Positions 8,913 through 17,539 are shown, numbered from the stretch's first letter. The stretch: DNA of 56,874 bases from an uncultured Acetatifactor sp. (GCA_947589075.1 CANQBS010000008.1:1-56874); one strand, 5' to 3'. Numbers and translations: made by a program. The notes: generated by a model not told the origin, from the letters alone.

Positions 8913-10865
8913 TCAATCATCCGCTTCAATGTCCGCTTTCAGGATCTGCCCGGTATAAGCATCTATTTCATACTCATATTCCCGGCCGCCTGCCTTGAAT
9001 TCCACCTCATAGATCTCCCTGCCGTCTTCCCGGTCAAGCTTCTTCTTGACTTCCCTGACAGAGGAAGTATCTGTGATCCCGGCGTGAGTCAGGGCTGCGG
9101 ACAGAGCCGCGTCTTCACCGATATAAGCCGCTGCAGAGCTGCCGCTTCCTGCGTTTCCGGAGTTCCCGCTTCCTGCAGAGCCGGTATTGCTGCTTCCAGA
9201 ACCGCTGCCGGCATTATTTCCTCCCGTTCTCTTTCCGGAAGCGCCTTCATCCTCCACCTCATACCAGAGGACAGTTCCCGTGGCCGCTTCGATCTCATAA
9301 TCATATTCCACAGTTCCAACCATGAAATCCACATCATAGATCATCACGCCGTCTTCGGAATCCAGCTCCACCTTTTCCCTGGTAACTGTCTGAGCATCTG
9401 CGATTCCCGCATGAGCCAGGGCTGCGGCAAAGGCCGCATCCTCACCGATGTAAGAACCAGTATTGCCGCTGCCGCCTGCCGAACCGGTATTGCCGCCTCC
9501 TGCAGAACTGTTTACCGTAACGCCTTCATTTTCCACATCATACCAGATCACAGCGCCGGTGGCTGCGTCAATTTCATAATCATATTCCATGGTCCCGGCC
9601 ATGAAATCCACGTCATAAACCATCACGCCGTCTTCGGAATCCAGCTCCACCTTCTTTCCGCTGACCGCCTGGGCGTCCGCGATTCCCGCATGAGCCAGGG
9701 CTGCGGCAAAGGCCGCATCCTCACCGATGTAGGAACCAGCATTGCCGCTGCCGCCTGCTGAACCGGTATTGCCGCTGCCGCTGTTTCCTGCAGTACCCGG
9801 ATCTCCATGATGGTCGTCATGATGACCGCCGGCTGTCCCCTCATCCTCTTTGGTAAAGCGGATCACTTCCCCGGTCACAGCGTCAATATCATACTCATAT
9901 TCCACGGTTCCGGCCTTGAAGTCCACTTCATAGGTCATGACGCCTCTTTCGCTGTCAAATTCCACTTCCCTGTCATAGATATCATTTACCGATACTCCCG
10001 CATGGGCGCAGGCCTTCGCCAGGGCTTCCTCCACGCCGATATAGGCCTGGGCGCTGGCAGAGCCGCTCTGGGTGATGGTTCCCTGTCCCTGGGTCACATT
10101 GCGGCTGGAGGCGATCAGAGCGATCTCGTTAATGGTCATGGGCGCCAGGGCATCGAAGGTCAGCGAACTGTCCTGACCGATCACTTCCTGGATCAGGGAA
10201 GCCTTGCCGATAGAGATCCCGTATTCCTGTGCCAAAGCTTCCAGCTCCGTATCTTCTGCATTTACCGTCTGGCTCAGAACAGCCCCGTCCATGGAATCCG
10301 TCCGCAATGCTTCGGCGATCTGGGCGGACACCTTCTGCTTCAGTTCTTCGCCCCTTGCGGCATCCTTATTTTCAACGGAAACCAGAATGGAGTTCTGCAG
10401 ATCTCCCAGATATCCCTTCTGCAGCATGGAACCGATCAGCGCGTTTACAGCCACCTCAAGGGAGGTTCCCTTCAGATCCATGCTTCCCAGGATCTCCTTC
10501 GCATCCTCGTTCAGGGCATCCGCCGCCAACACCTTTTCCCCCTCATCCACCGACAGGGAGATGCTGGGATTCACATCCAGCAAAATAATGGAATCCACCT
10601 GTCCTCCTCTCTGTCCAAACAGAGAAAAACCACTGATACATAACATCAACGCAGCCGCTGCTGCAAACACTGCGATAAAAACCTTCTCCTTCTGCTTTTT
10701 CATCATCTTGGTACTCCTTTCTTCCTGGCTGTGCAGGACATCCACTACAGGGTCAGATTGTTCTGTACAGGAAGAAAGAATGCTCTCCAGTCTGTCGGGA
10801 GCCGCATGAGTCATTGCAGTGCGAATCCTGTTTTCACATTCCCGGTTCGTCATTGTGTCTCTCAT
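8913..10865 (-). CDS. RsgI-like anti-sigma factor with four PepSY-type repeats
   Basis: A 650-residue membrane protein. Residues 1-60 are cytoplasmic and probably bind the sigma factor. A helix at 61-84 crosses the membrane. The segment LLDVNPSISLSVD (N99-P100) matches the RsgI periplasmic domain, in which some members self-cleave at Asn-Pro. From about 270 to the end there are four copies of an approximately 70-residue unit (AYIGEDAA...HAGI, V.LDSEDGVMVYDVDF, Y.YEIDAATG), which looks like PepSY, joined by Gly/Ser/Asn linkers. Repeats 2 and 3 are nearly identical. Its ATG overlaps the sigma-gene stop (ATGA). The N-terminus lacks the recognisable RsgI domain that binds SigI, consistent with its ECF partner. 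Confidence 0.82.
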   Translation of the reverse strand: MRDTMTNRECENRIRTAMTHAAPDRLESILSSCTEQSDPVVDVLHSQEERSTKMMKKQKEKVFIAVFAAAAALMLCISGFSLFGQRGGQVDSIILLDVNPSISLSVDEGEKVLAADALNEDAKEILGSMDLKGTSLEVAVNALIGSMLQKGYLGDLQNSILVSVENKDAARGEELKQKVSAQIAEALRTDSMDGAVLSQTVNAEDTELEALAQEYGISIGKASLIQEVIGQDSSLTFDALAPMTINEIALIASSRNVTQGQGTITQSGSASAQAYIGVEEALAKACAHAGVSVNDIYDREVEFDSERGVMTYEVDFKAGTVEYEYDIDAVTGEVIRFTKEDEGTAGGHHDDHHGDPGTAGNSGSGNTGSAGGSGNAGSYIGEDAAFAAALAHAGIADAQAVSGKKVELDSEDGVMVYDVDFMAGTMEYDYEIDAATGAVIWYDVENEGVTVNSSAGGGNTGSAGGSGNTGSYIGEDAAFAAALAHAGIADAQTVTREKVELDSEDGVMIYDVDFMVGTVEYDYEIEAATGTVLWYEVEDEGASGKRTGGNNAGSGSGSSNTGSAGSGNSGNAGSGSSAAAYIGEDAALSAALTHAGITDTSSVREVKKKLDREDGREIYEVEFKAGGREYEYEIDAYTGQILKADIEADD

Positions 10866-11428
10866 TGTGCTTCTCCTTTCGCTGCTTCCCGGAGCTTCTT
10901 TAAAGCTCTGTTATACTTGGAAAGAACTGTAGAAAGATTCAATTTCAAAAGAACTGCGATTTCCCTGTGCTTCATTCCGGATACCGCATGGAGCACCACG
11001 ATCTGGCGTTCTTCATCCGTGAGGGATCCAAGAAGAGCCTTCAGCATGATCCGGTCCTCATGGTCCACAGCCGGCACATCCGCCCACATCTCCTGCCAGT
11101 CTTCGGGTTCTGCAGGCACGGTGCGCTTCTGCTCCCTCATGCGCATCAGGGCAAGATTCTTCGTGATCTCAAAGATCCAGGCCCGGGGCCTTCCCTTCGC
11201 CGTATACCGGTCAGCGCCTTTCCAGATCTGGAGATAAACATCCTGTTGTACATCCTCGGCGTCATGTCTGTTTTTCAAAATGGATAATGCGAAGCCGTAC
11301 ACTGCGGATCCTGTCAGTTCGTACAGCTGTCCCAAAGCAGACTTTTCACCCTTTGCAATTCTTTCTATGCAGTTTTCCAACTTATCCGACTCACCAGAAG
11401 AATCAGATAAGGTTGTCAGGAACAACAT
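10862..11428 (-). CDS. ECF-type RNA polymerase sigma factor
   Basis: A 188-residue two-domain sigma factor. Region 2 spans about 25-90, with NRHDAEDVQQDVYLQIWK (2.2) and GRPRAWIFEITKNLALM (2.3-2.4). Region 4 spans about 130-180, ending in HREIAVLLKLNLSTVLSKYNRALKKL, the helix-turn-helix that reads the -35. The first residue is Met with AGGAGG 11 bases upstream. The downstream anti-sigma overlaps it by four bases, the usual arrangement for a membrane-sensed regulon. The signal and target genes are unknown; the sensor suggests an envelope cue. Confidence 0.92.
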   Translation of the reverse strand: MLFLTTLSDSSGESDKLENCIERIAKGEKSALGQLYELTGSAVYGFALSILKNRHDAEDVQQDVYLQIWKGADRYTAKGRPRAWIFEITKNLALMRMREQKRTVPAEPEDWQEMWADVPAVDHEDRIMLKALLGSLTDEERQIVVLHAVSGMKHREIAVLLKLNLSTVLSKYNRALKKLREAAKGEAQ

Positions 11429-11498
11429 AACAAGCTTTTCCTCCTGTCATACATTAAATGCAGAAAAAGAGAGTTTTATTGCACCCATTACAATTTTT

Positions 11499-12623
11499 TT
11501 ACTTAATTTCTCTGCTCAGTCTTTTTACGGTCTCATTCATGGCGTCCCAGTTCTCTTCCATGTCCTTTACCAGTTTGAACTGTGTGCGGCAGCGATCCAG
11601 ATTCTGGTCGGGGCGGCTGATCTTAAAATAAACATCCCCCTCCAGATAATCCGTCAGGAAACGTATCCCGCATTCCAGAGTCATCAGTCTGGCGCCCCAG
11701 GGCAGATATTCCAGTTCCGTCTCCGTCAGGCTTCCACCAGTGCCTTCCAGGAATCCCCTGGTATAAATCTCATACAGGGGCAGATCGAACTGCACCTTCG
11801 ACATATCATGTTCATCCTCTTCGCAGTGATTCGCCCCGAAGCGGATAGAATCACCGAAATCATTGATGGACAATCCCGGCATGACCGTATCCAGGTCAAT
11901 GACGCAGATACCCTCTCCCGTATTCTCATCCATCAGCACATTGTTGAGCTTCGTGTCATTGTGAGTAACCCGCAGAGGCAGCTTTCCTTCCCGCAGCGCC
12001 TTCATCGCCACGCTGCAGTCGGCTTCACGGGCCTGTACAAAAGCGATCTGTTCCCCGCACTGTGCCGCCCTTCCCATCTTATCTTCGGAAAGCGCCTTTT
12101 TAAAGATCTCCAGACGGTTCTCCGTATCATGAAACCTCTCGATAGTCTCATACAGGGTATCCGCCGGAAAATCCCGCAGCATCCGCTGAAATTTTCCGAA
12201 GGTTCTGGCAGATTCATAAAAAAGTTCCGGAGTCTCAGCCTTCATCAGGCAGATAGAATGATCCACAAAAATATAGGAACGCCACACTCCTCCCTTATGA
12301 TCCCGGACATAACTTTTTCCATCCTTTGTCCGCAGCATATGCAGAGTTTCCCGTTCCGGATCTCCTCCGTTTTTTACGATCTCTTTCCGCAGATAATCCG
12401 TCACGCTCATCACATTGTGCATCAGCTGATCCGGATTTTTAAAAGCGTTGGTATTGATATTCTGTACAACATATTTCATGATCCTGCCGTCGTTCTCTTT
12501 GATCTTGACCCGATAGGTATCGTTGATATGTCCCGCTCCAAACGGAATCTTCTCCAACACCTCCCCCTGAAAACCATATGCGTCAAATACTTCTTTCGCA
12601 GTCGCTTCATCCAGTCCGGCCAT
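11499..12623 (-). CDS. N-acetylhexosamine 1-kinase-like phosphotransferase
   Basis: A 374-residue kinase of the aminoglycoside-phosphotransferase fold. It closely resembles what I recall of bifidobacterial NahK, which phosphorylates GlcNAc and GalNAc at the anomeric carbon. Shared landmarks include GAGHINDTYRV, VVQNINTNAF, the catalytic loop RVTHNDTKLNNVLMD, the metal site VIDLDTVMPG, and FGDSIRFGA. The start is ATG 12623 (MAGLDE), 9 bases after AGGAGG; an upstream ATG lacks this. It is divergent from the rhamnosidase. No lacto-N-biose phosphorylase or epimerase is nearby, so the exact substrate is open. Confidence 0.82.
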   Translation of the reverse strand: MAGLDEATAKEVFDAYGFQGEVLEKIPFGAGHINDTYRVKIKENDGRIMKYVVQNINTNAFKNPDQLMHNVMSVTDYLRKEIVKNGGDPERETLHMLRTKDGKSYVRDHKGGVWRSYIFVDHSICLMKAETPELFYESARTFGKFQRMLRDFPADTLYETIERFHDTENRLEIFKKALSEDKMGRAAQCGEQIAFVQAREADCSVAMKALREGKLPLRVTHNDTKLNNVLMDENTGEGICVIDLDTVMPGLSINDFGDSIRFGANHCEEDEHDMSKVQFDLPLYEIYTRGFLEGTGGSLTETELEYLPWGARLMTLECGIRFLTDYLEGDVYFKISRPDQNLDRCRTQFKLVKDMEENWDAMNETVKRLSREIK

Positions 12624-12695
12624 TCGCCCGTTCCTCCTGTTTTCCAACATACGCTCTCTATGTAAAATATTCACTTCCCCGGAATATTTCTACTT

Positions 12696-12746
12696 TTCAT
12701 TCATCAAAACCCTATTCATTCATTCTATCTTCTGCTATAATGAATG
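12696..12746. promoter_or_regulatory. Divergent nahK-like/rhamnosidase control region
   Basis: A TATAAT box (12736-12741, plus strand) precedes the rhamnosidase, but no good -35 lies 16-18 bases upstream, suggesting activation. TTCATTCAT occurs at 12696-12704 and again at 12715-12723, 19 bases apart, and its inverse AATGAATG lies at 12739-12746 over the -10. Such phased copies could bind an AraC/LacI-type regulator, but no regulator gene is adjacent. Confidence 0.4.
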
Positions 12747-12793
12747 TCAAGAACTATTCTTTGCGCAAAAATTTAAGACAGGAGGATTCTGAC

Positions 12794-15256
12794 ATGATCT
12801 GGAAGGCGAAATGGATTAAGCCCTCAAAGGATATGGGGGATATTGCTCCCGTATACGCAGTAAATTTTGTATTGAAGAAACCGATCAAACAGGCCAGGCT
12901 TTTCATCACCGCCCTGGGGGTCTATGAAGCGACATTAAACGGCAAAAGGGTCGGGGATTTTGTTTTGGCGCCCGGCTGGACGTCTTATCACAAGAGGCTG
13001 CAGTACCAGGAGTATGATGTAACCTCCCTGCTGCAGGATACTGTAGATTTCCCGCAGGATAACGTGAACTCCCTTCATGATGCAACGGATTCCCCGCAGG
13101 ATACCGTGGGTTTCCAGCAGGATGCTGTGAAGTTCCCACAGAATAACGCGAGTTTCCAGCAGGACAAAGATGCCTGCGGCGGCAGCGGGCAGAATATTCT
13201 GCAGGTCATGGTTGGAAAGGGCTGGTACCGCAGCCCCATGCCGGGCTGGGGCTCCCGGCTGCAGGACGAGCTTCGGAAGAATCCCCCCGCCCTTCTGGCA
13301 CAGCTGGAAATCCAGTTTACCGACGGCAGCGCCCAATTGATCTGCACAGACGCTGAAAACGCCGCCGCAGAACAAATAGATACTGAAAACGCGGGCTCAG
13401 AACCCGCAGGCGCCGAATCTGCTGACGCAGCATATACCGATGCGGACTGCACAGGCACAGCACACAGTAACGGGGACTGCCCCGCAGGAGAATGGAAGGT
13501 CGGGGAGAGTCCTGTCCGCTTCTCCGAGATTTATGACGGAGAAATTTACGACGGCAGTTTCACAGCTGCTCCGGAAGATTCCGTGGAAGTCTTTGACGGT
13601 CCTTTCCACACCCTGATCCCCCAGCAGGGAGAAGAGATCCGGGAACAGGAAAGGATTCTGGCGGCCCGGATCTTTACCACCCCAAAAGGGGAAACTGTGG
13701 TGGATTTCGGTCAGGAGGTTACGGGCTATGTGGAAACCGCCGTTACCGCCTCCCGGGGAGATGTGGTGGATCTGTCCTTCGCGGAAGTAATGGATCAGGA
13801 AGGCAATTTTTATACCGAGAACTACCGGGGAGCCAAAGCCCAGTATCATTATATCTGCCGGGAAGGGGCCCAGGTCTACAAGCCCAGGCTCACCTTCTGG
13901 GGCTTTCGTTACATCCGGGTCAATCAATTTCCCGGCGGGGCGGCCAGCGTCCGTCCGGAATGCTTCACTGCCGTTGCGGTTCATTCCCAGATGACGCGCA
14001 CAGGTTACCTGCGCTGCTCCAACGAACTGTTAAACCGCTTTTTCGACAATTGTGTCTGGGGACAAAAGGGCAATTTCCTGGATGTTCCTACAGACTGCCC
14101 CCAGAGGGACGAGCGTCTGGGCTGGACCGGAGACGCCCAGGTATTCGTCCGCACCGCCTGTCTGAACTACGATGCGGAAAAATTCTTTGCCAAATGGCTG
14201 GCGGATCTGGCCGCCGACCAGGGAGAGGACGGCTATGTGGGACATGTGATTCCTGACCTGCTTCACAATCCGGACGCCAGCGCGGCCTGGGGAGACGCCG
14301 CCACCATCTGTCCCTGGGAGGTCTATCTGGCATACGGCAATCCCGGGATCCTGGAGGATCAGTTTGAAAGCATGCACAAATGGGTGGATTACATCACCCT
14401 GCATACTGCTCAGCCGGGCCTCTGGACCGGCATGGATCATTATGGAGACTGGCTCGCTCTGGATGTACCCACCGAAAACTGCAGCGGAGCCAGCAGAAAA
14501 GATTTCATCGCATCCGCTTTTTACGCCCATTCCACCGCCCTGGTCATCAAAGCCGGAAAGGTGCTGGGTAGGGATATTTCCGCCTATGAAACGCTTTATC
14601 AGGAAATTGTTCAGGCCTTCCGCAAGGCTTATCCTGTCTATGAAACGCAGACGGAATGCGTGCTGGCAGCCCATTTTGGTCTGGCAGAGGATCCTGAGGC
14701 GGCCGTCCGCCAGCTGGCAGGCATGATCAGGGAATGCGGCGTACACCTGAAAACCGGCTTCGTCGGCACCCCTTACCTGCTCCATGTACTGAGCCGCTTC
14801 GGATATGCGGAACTCGCTTATTCCCTGCTGCTCAGAGAAGAATATCCTTCCTGGCTCTATCCTGTGACCAAAGGCGCCACCACCGTCTGGGAGCACTGGG
14901 ACGGCATCATGACGGACGGCGGCTTCTGGAGTCCGGGCATGAATTCCTTTAACCATTACGCTTACGGTTCCGTGGCAGACTGGGTCTATGGAGTCGCCGC
15001 AGGAATTACGCCGATAGAAGAAGCTCCCGGCTACGCAAAAGTCCGGATCGCCCCGATCCCGGACAAAAGGCTGGAATGGCTGGAGGCTTCCCTGGATACC
15101 AGGCATGGAAAAATACTTTCAAAATGGAGAAAAGCAGAAGAGCTGTGGCGTTATGAGATCACCACTCCCGTGGAAGCGGTGATCGTGATCGACGGAACAG
15201 AGCATCATGTGGAAGCGGGAACCTACTATTACTACAGCGAGCAGGGCATCTCATAG
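12794..15256 (+). CDS. Alpha-L-rhamnosidase, GH78
   Basis: An 820-residue glycoside hydrolase that removes terminal alpha-L-rhamnose. The N-terminal beta-domain begins WKAKWIKPS. The catalytic (alpha/alpha)6 barrel carries the GH78 signature DCPQRDERLGWTGDAQ with its general-acid region, WGDAATICPWEVY, and the C-terminal TTVWEHWDG. The start is ATG 12794 after GGAGG; the upstream codons are non-coding. There is no signal peptide, so it is probably cytoplasmic. Two insertions are unusual: six 21-base repeats at 13034-13159, and an Ala/Glu/Asp/Thr-rich stretch at about 13340-13490. rhaM lies just downstream on the opposite strand, fitting rhamnose use. Confidence 0.92.
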   Translation: MIWKAKWIKPSKDMGDIAPVYAVNFVLKKPIKQARLFITALGVYEATLNGKRVGDFVLAPGWTSYHKRLQYQEYDVTSLLQDTVDFPQDNVNSLHDATDSPQDTVGFQQDAVKFPQNNASFQQDKDACGGSGQNILQVMVGKGWYRSPMPGWGSRLQDELRKNPPALLAQLEIQFTDGSAQLICTDAENAAAEQIDTENAGSEPAGAESADAAYTDADCTGTAHSNGDCPAGEWKVGESPVRFSEIYDGEIYDGSFTAAPEDSVEVFDGPFHTLIPQQGEEIREQERILAARIFTTPKGETVVDFGQEVTGYVETAVTASRGDVVDLSFAEVMDQEGNFYTENYRGAKAQYHYICREGAQVYKPRLTFWGFRYIRVNQFPGGAASVRPECFTAVAVHSQMTRTGYLRCSNELLNRFFDNCVWGQKGNFLDVPTDCPQRDERLGWTGDAQVFVRTACLNYDAEKFFAKWLADLAADQGEDGYVGHVIPDLLHNPDASAAWGDAATICPWEVYLAYGNPGILEDQFESMHKWVDYITLHTAQPGLWTGMDHYGDWLALDVPTENCSGASRKDFIASAFYAHSTALVIKAGKVLGRDISAYETLYQEIVQAFRKAYPVYETQTECVLAAHFGLAEDPEAAVRQLAGMIRECGVHLKTGFVGTPYLLHVLSRFGYAELAYSLLLREEYPSWLYPVTKGATTVWEHWDGIMTDGGFWSPGMNSFNHYAYGSVADWVYGVAAGITPIEEAPGYAKVRIAPIPDKRLEWLEASLDTRHGKILSKWRKAEELWRYEITTPVEAVIVIDGTEHHVEAGTYYYYSEQGIS
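13034..13171 (+). repeat. In-frame 21-bp tandem repeats inside the rhamnosidase
   Basis: Six exact-period 21-base units plus a partial seventh encode heptapeptides such as QDTVDFP, QDNVNSL, QDTVGFQ and QDAVKFP. They sit in the loop between YDVTSLL and NILQVMVGKGWY, where GH78 proteins normally have only a few residues. Gain or loss of a unit keeps the frame. Confidence 0.9.
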
Positions 15257-15359
15257 AGACAAGAACCTGCTATTTCTACAGTAAACAGAGCCAGGGAAAA
15301 AACGGAGACCAGGCAGCATAAATTTTTTTAAACGTGCGCCAGGCGCACAACCAAAAACA

Positions 15360-15406
15360 GCGGCAGACAGATCCTGAAACAGATCCTGTCTGCCGCCCTT
15401 TTCTTT
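15360..15406. terminator. Bidirectional terminator between rhamnosidase and rhaM
   Basis: GCGGCAGACAG (15360-15370) pairs with CTGTCTGCCGC (15386-15396), with a short inner CTG/CAG stem. It is followed by CCTTTTCTTT on the plus strand and by TGTTTTTGG on the minus strand, so it can end both convergent transcripts. Confidence 0.8.
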
Positions 15407-15420
15407 CCCGGAAAAGTCCG

Positions 15421-15732
15421 TTAATCCAGATGAAATACCGTCTTTAAGTCGATGCTCACCGGGCTGTTGTCCGGATTGGTCTCCATGATATCCGCCATGA
15501 AATCCCACCATTTCCGGTTAATGGCGGTATCAGCTCCCTTGGCCCACAGCTCTTCATCCTCGATCTCAATGTATCCAAAGAGAGTCAGGGTCTCCTGATC
15601 CAGGAAAATAGTATAATTTTTCCCTCCATGCTCATGGATCATGTCCTGCATTTCCGGCCAGAGCTCGTTGTGCCTCTTCTCGTATTCGGCTTCCTGACCC
15701 GGATACAGCTTCATTTTAAAACCTTTGATCAT
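15421..15732 (-). CDS. rhaM: L-rhamnose mutarotase
   Basis: A 103-residue enzyme, the usual length, that interconverts alpha and beta L-rhamnose and so feeds free sugar released by rhamnosidases into the isomerase pathway. The family residues are clear: the N-terminal FKMKLYPGQEAEYEKRHNELWPE with its catalytic His, the central YTIFLD, LFGYIEIED, and the C-terminal KWWDFMADIM. AGGAGG precedes the ATG. It is convergent with the GH78 gene and has its own promoter. Other rhamnose catabolic genes are not in the window. Confidence 0.95.
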   Translation of the reverse strand: MIKGFKMKLYPGQEAEYEKRHNELWPEMQDMIHEHGGKNYTIFLDQETLTLFGYIEIEDEELWAKGADTAINRKWWDFMADIMETNPDNSPVSIDLKTVFHLD

Positions 15733-15778
15733 ATTCTGTAACCTCCTTCTATCCTCTGCAGAAATTTTTTCTATGTTC

Positions 15779-15806
15779 AGTATAGCATATTTTCATGGAA
15801 AAACAA
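15779..15806 (-). promoter_or_regulatory. rhaM promoter
   Basis: Minus-strand TTGTTT (15801-15806), 16 bases, TATACT (15779-15784). The start near 15772 leaves a leader of about 40 bases before rhaM. Confidence 0.5.
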
Positions 15807-15853
15807 GGGTGTGAAAAGCAGCGGCAGGAAAAACAGGAAAAACAAACTTGCAG

Positions 15854-15882
15854 TTGACTGACAGCTTTTTTTCTCCTATAAT
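15854..15882 (+). promoter_or_regulatory. tadA promoter
   Basis: TTGACT (15854-15859), 17 bases, TATAAT (15877-15882). The leader of about 90 bases contains a small GGGT/ACCC hairpin just before the ribosome site; no known riboswitch was recognised. Confidence 0.7.
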
Positions 15883-15977
15883 TCTGCATACAGACACATT
15901 TATTTTCGTTTTTCAGGCCGAAACCCCGGGTACGTTTCATTGCAGCCGGGTCATAGAACCCTGACAGGAGAAAAATC

Positions 15978-16508
15978 ATGGCAGCCATCGCAAGCGTACA
16001 GGAAAAATATATGAAAGAAGCCTTAAAACAGGCCCGAAAAGCCCTCGCCCTGGGAGAAGTCCCAATCGGCTGCGTGATCGTCTATGAAGGGAAGATCATC
16101 GGCAGAGGCTATAACCGCCGCAATACGGACAAAAACACCCTGTCCCATGCGGAGATCACCGCCATCCGAAAAGCCAGCAGATTCATAGGGGACTGGCGGC
16201 TGGAGGGATGCACCCTTTACGTAACGCTGGAGCCCTGCCAGATGTGCGCCGGAGCCATTATCCAGGCAAGGATCCCAGAAGTCGTCATGGGCTGCATGAA
16301 CCCTAAAGCAGGCTGCGGCGGCTCTGTCCTGAATATCCTGGAAATGCCCCAGTTCAATCATCAGGCCACAGTAACCCGGGGCATATTGGAAGAGGAATGC
16401 AGCGGGATCCTCAAAGAATTTTTCTCGGATCTGCGCATTCGGAACAAAGCTGAACGCCAGCAGTCAAAGGAGCAGCAGCCAATCTCTGCAGACTGCTCAA
16501 AGGAATAA
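15978..16508 (+). CDS. tadA: tRNA adenosine(34) deaminase
   Basis: A 176-residue zinc enzyme that converts the wobble adenosine of tRNA-Arg(ACG) to inosine. Catalytic motifs are HAEI (zinc His and proton-shuttle Glu) and PCQMCAGAI (two zinc Cys). The end of the fold is GCGGSVLNILEM followed by FSDLR. The tail after about residue 155 is Gln/Lys/Glu-rich and not conserved. AGGAG lies about 8 bases before the ATG. It is convergent with the hrb gene, with only 16 bases between stop codons. Confidence 0.95.
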   Translation: MAAIASVQEKYMKEALKQARKALALGEVPIGCVIVYEGKIIGRGYNRRNTDKNTLSHAEITAIRKASRFIGDWRLEGCTLYVTLEPCQMCAGAIIQARIPEVVMGCMNPKAGCGGSVLNILEMPQFNHQATVTRGILEEECSGILKEFFSDLRIRNKAERQQSKEQQPISADCSKE

Positions 16509-16524
16509 TAGACGAACAAAATGT

Positions 16525-17184
16525 CTACTGCTTTTCAAACACGCTTTTCGGCTGTCCGCAGACAGGACAGGCGTAATCCTCCGGCAATTCCTCAAAGGGC
16601 ACTTCCCCGTCATAGATATAGCCGCAAATGCTGCAGACATACTTTGCTTCTGAGGGTTCAGAAGGGGCTGCTGCCGCAGTCTGCTCCTCCGCAATATATG
16701 TAGGGGCATTCTTCGGGCTCTTTCCCTTGATCACATTATGATAATAGGCATAGGTCATGGGATCATCCTTCTTCAGCACATCCGCGTCCGTCACCCGCCC
16801 CAGGAAAACCGTGTGGGTTGAAGTCTCCATTTTATCGATCACATCGCAGACGATATAAGCGCAGGCATCCGCCACCACAGGAAGATACCCCTTGACCAGG
16901 CTCTCCACCTCATCGAACTTATTGTGATCCCTTCCGCTCTTAAATCCAAAGGTGCCGATGATCCCGGGGGCGGAATGTTCCCCCAAAATCGAAAGGGCAA
17001 ATTTGCCGGTATCCTGAATGCACTGATTCGTATAGTTGTCATGATTGATGCTGACGGCGATTGTGGCAGGATCAGAGGTGATCTGCATCGCGCTGTTGGC
17101 AGTGCAGCCCGTAGCCCGTCCCTTATCCCATGTACTAACCACATAAACCCCGTATGAAAGCTGTCTGAATGCGTTTTTGTTCAT
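16525..17184 (-). CDS. Flavin reductase-rubredoxin fusion (high-molecular-weight rubredoxin type)
   Basis: A 219-residue redox protein. Residues 1-150 form an FMN-binding flavin-reductase-like domain ([21 protein letters not shown]). An Ala/Pro/Glu linker leads to a C-terminal rubredoxin at about 182-219 with two CxxC pairs ([10 protein letters not shown] and CPVCG). The rubredoxin loop is shortened and the usual Trp before CPVCG is Tyr. Homologous fusions (Hrb) in anaerobes pass electrons from NAD(P)H to flavodiiron proteins for oxygen or NO removal. The start is ATG 17184 after GGGAGG. It is monocistronic with its own strong promoter. Confidence 0.88.
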   Translation of the reverse strand: MNKNAFRQLSYGVYVVSTWDKGRATGCTANSAMQITSDPATIAVSINHDNYTNQCIQDTGKFALSILGEHSAPGIIGTFGFKSGRDHNKFDEVESLVKGYLPVVADACAYIVCDVIDKMETSTHTVFLGRVTDADVLKKDDPMTYAYYHNVIKGKSPKNAPTYIAEEQTAAAAPSEPSEAKYVCSICGYIYDGEVPFEELPEDYACPVCGQPKSVFEKQ

Positions 17185-17293
17185 GCTGAACCTCCCGAAA
17201 TCATTACTTGATATTATAAAGATGCAAACCATTTCGCCCTTCCCTGCATGATCTTATCATGCGAGTGCCAAAACGGCCTGCCCTTATGATTCC

Positions 17294-17322
17294 AGTATAA
17301 ATTTTCCACAAAACATTGTCAA
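17294..17322 (-). promoter_or_regulatory. Promoter of the flavin reductase-rubredoxin gene
   Basis: Minus-strand TTGACA (17317-17322), 17 bases, TATACT (17294-17299). It is back to back with the SRP RNA promoter; the two -35 boxes are 20 bases apart. The leader is about 100 bases. Confidence 0.75.
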
Positions 17323-17342
17323 TATGAAAATCATTCTCCCCC

Positions 17343-17371
17343 TTGACAGTCCCCTGCAAAACAAGTACAAT
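17343..17371 (+). promoter_or_regulatory. SRP RNA promoter
   Basis: A textbook TTGACA (17343-17348), 17-base spacer and TACAAT (17366-17371). The RNA 5' end predicted from its terminal stem (17378) falls exactly 7 bases after the -10 box. Confidence 0.85.
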
Positions 17372-17377
17372 AATAAA

Positions 17378-17539
17378 GCCGTACATTGTCGGGCAGCCCG
17401 GTTACAATGTTGAAATCTGGTCTCGCGCAATGGGAATCTGTGAACCGTGTCAGGTTGGGAACAAAGCAGCACTAAGCAGAATCTCCCATGTGCCGTGAGG
17501 GCGCTGGATGGAGTTGTTCCGGGTCCGGCATGTATGGCC
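17378..17539 (+). ncRNA. ffs: Signal recognition particle RNA (4.5S/SRP)
   Basis: The conserved SRP core is at about 17449-17475: GTCAGG-TTG-GGAA-CAA-AGCAGC. The TTG/CAA pair closes a GGAA tetraloop; E. coli has UCC/GGA there, so the helix is kept by covariation. The flanking stem TGGGA...TCCCA and the terminal stem GCCGTACA (17378-17385) with TGTATGGC (17531-17538) enclose about 162 bases. An extra hairpin near the 5' end (ACATTGT/ACAATGT around GGGC/GCCC) suggests an Alu-like part as in larger Gram-positive SRP RNAs. It carries Ffh for membrane targeting of nascent proteins. The 3' end is approximate. Confidence 0.92.

Noticed and set aside
17378..17539. tmRNA or 6S RNA instead of SRP RNA
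   Set aside because: The GTCAGG...GGAA...AGCAGC core is specific to SRP RNA, and no tRNA-like end or tag frame is present.
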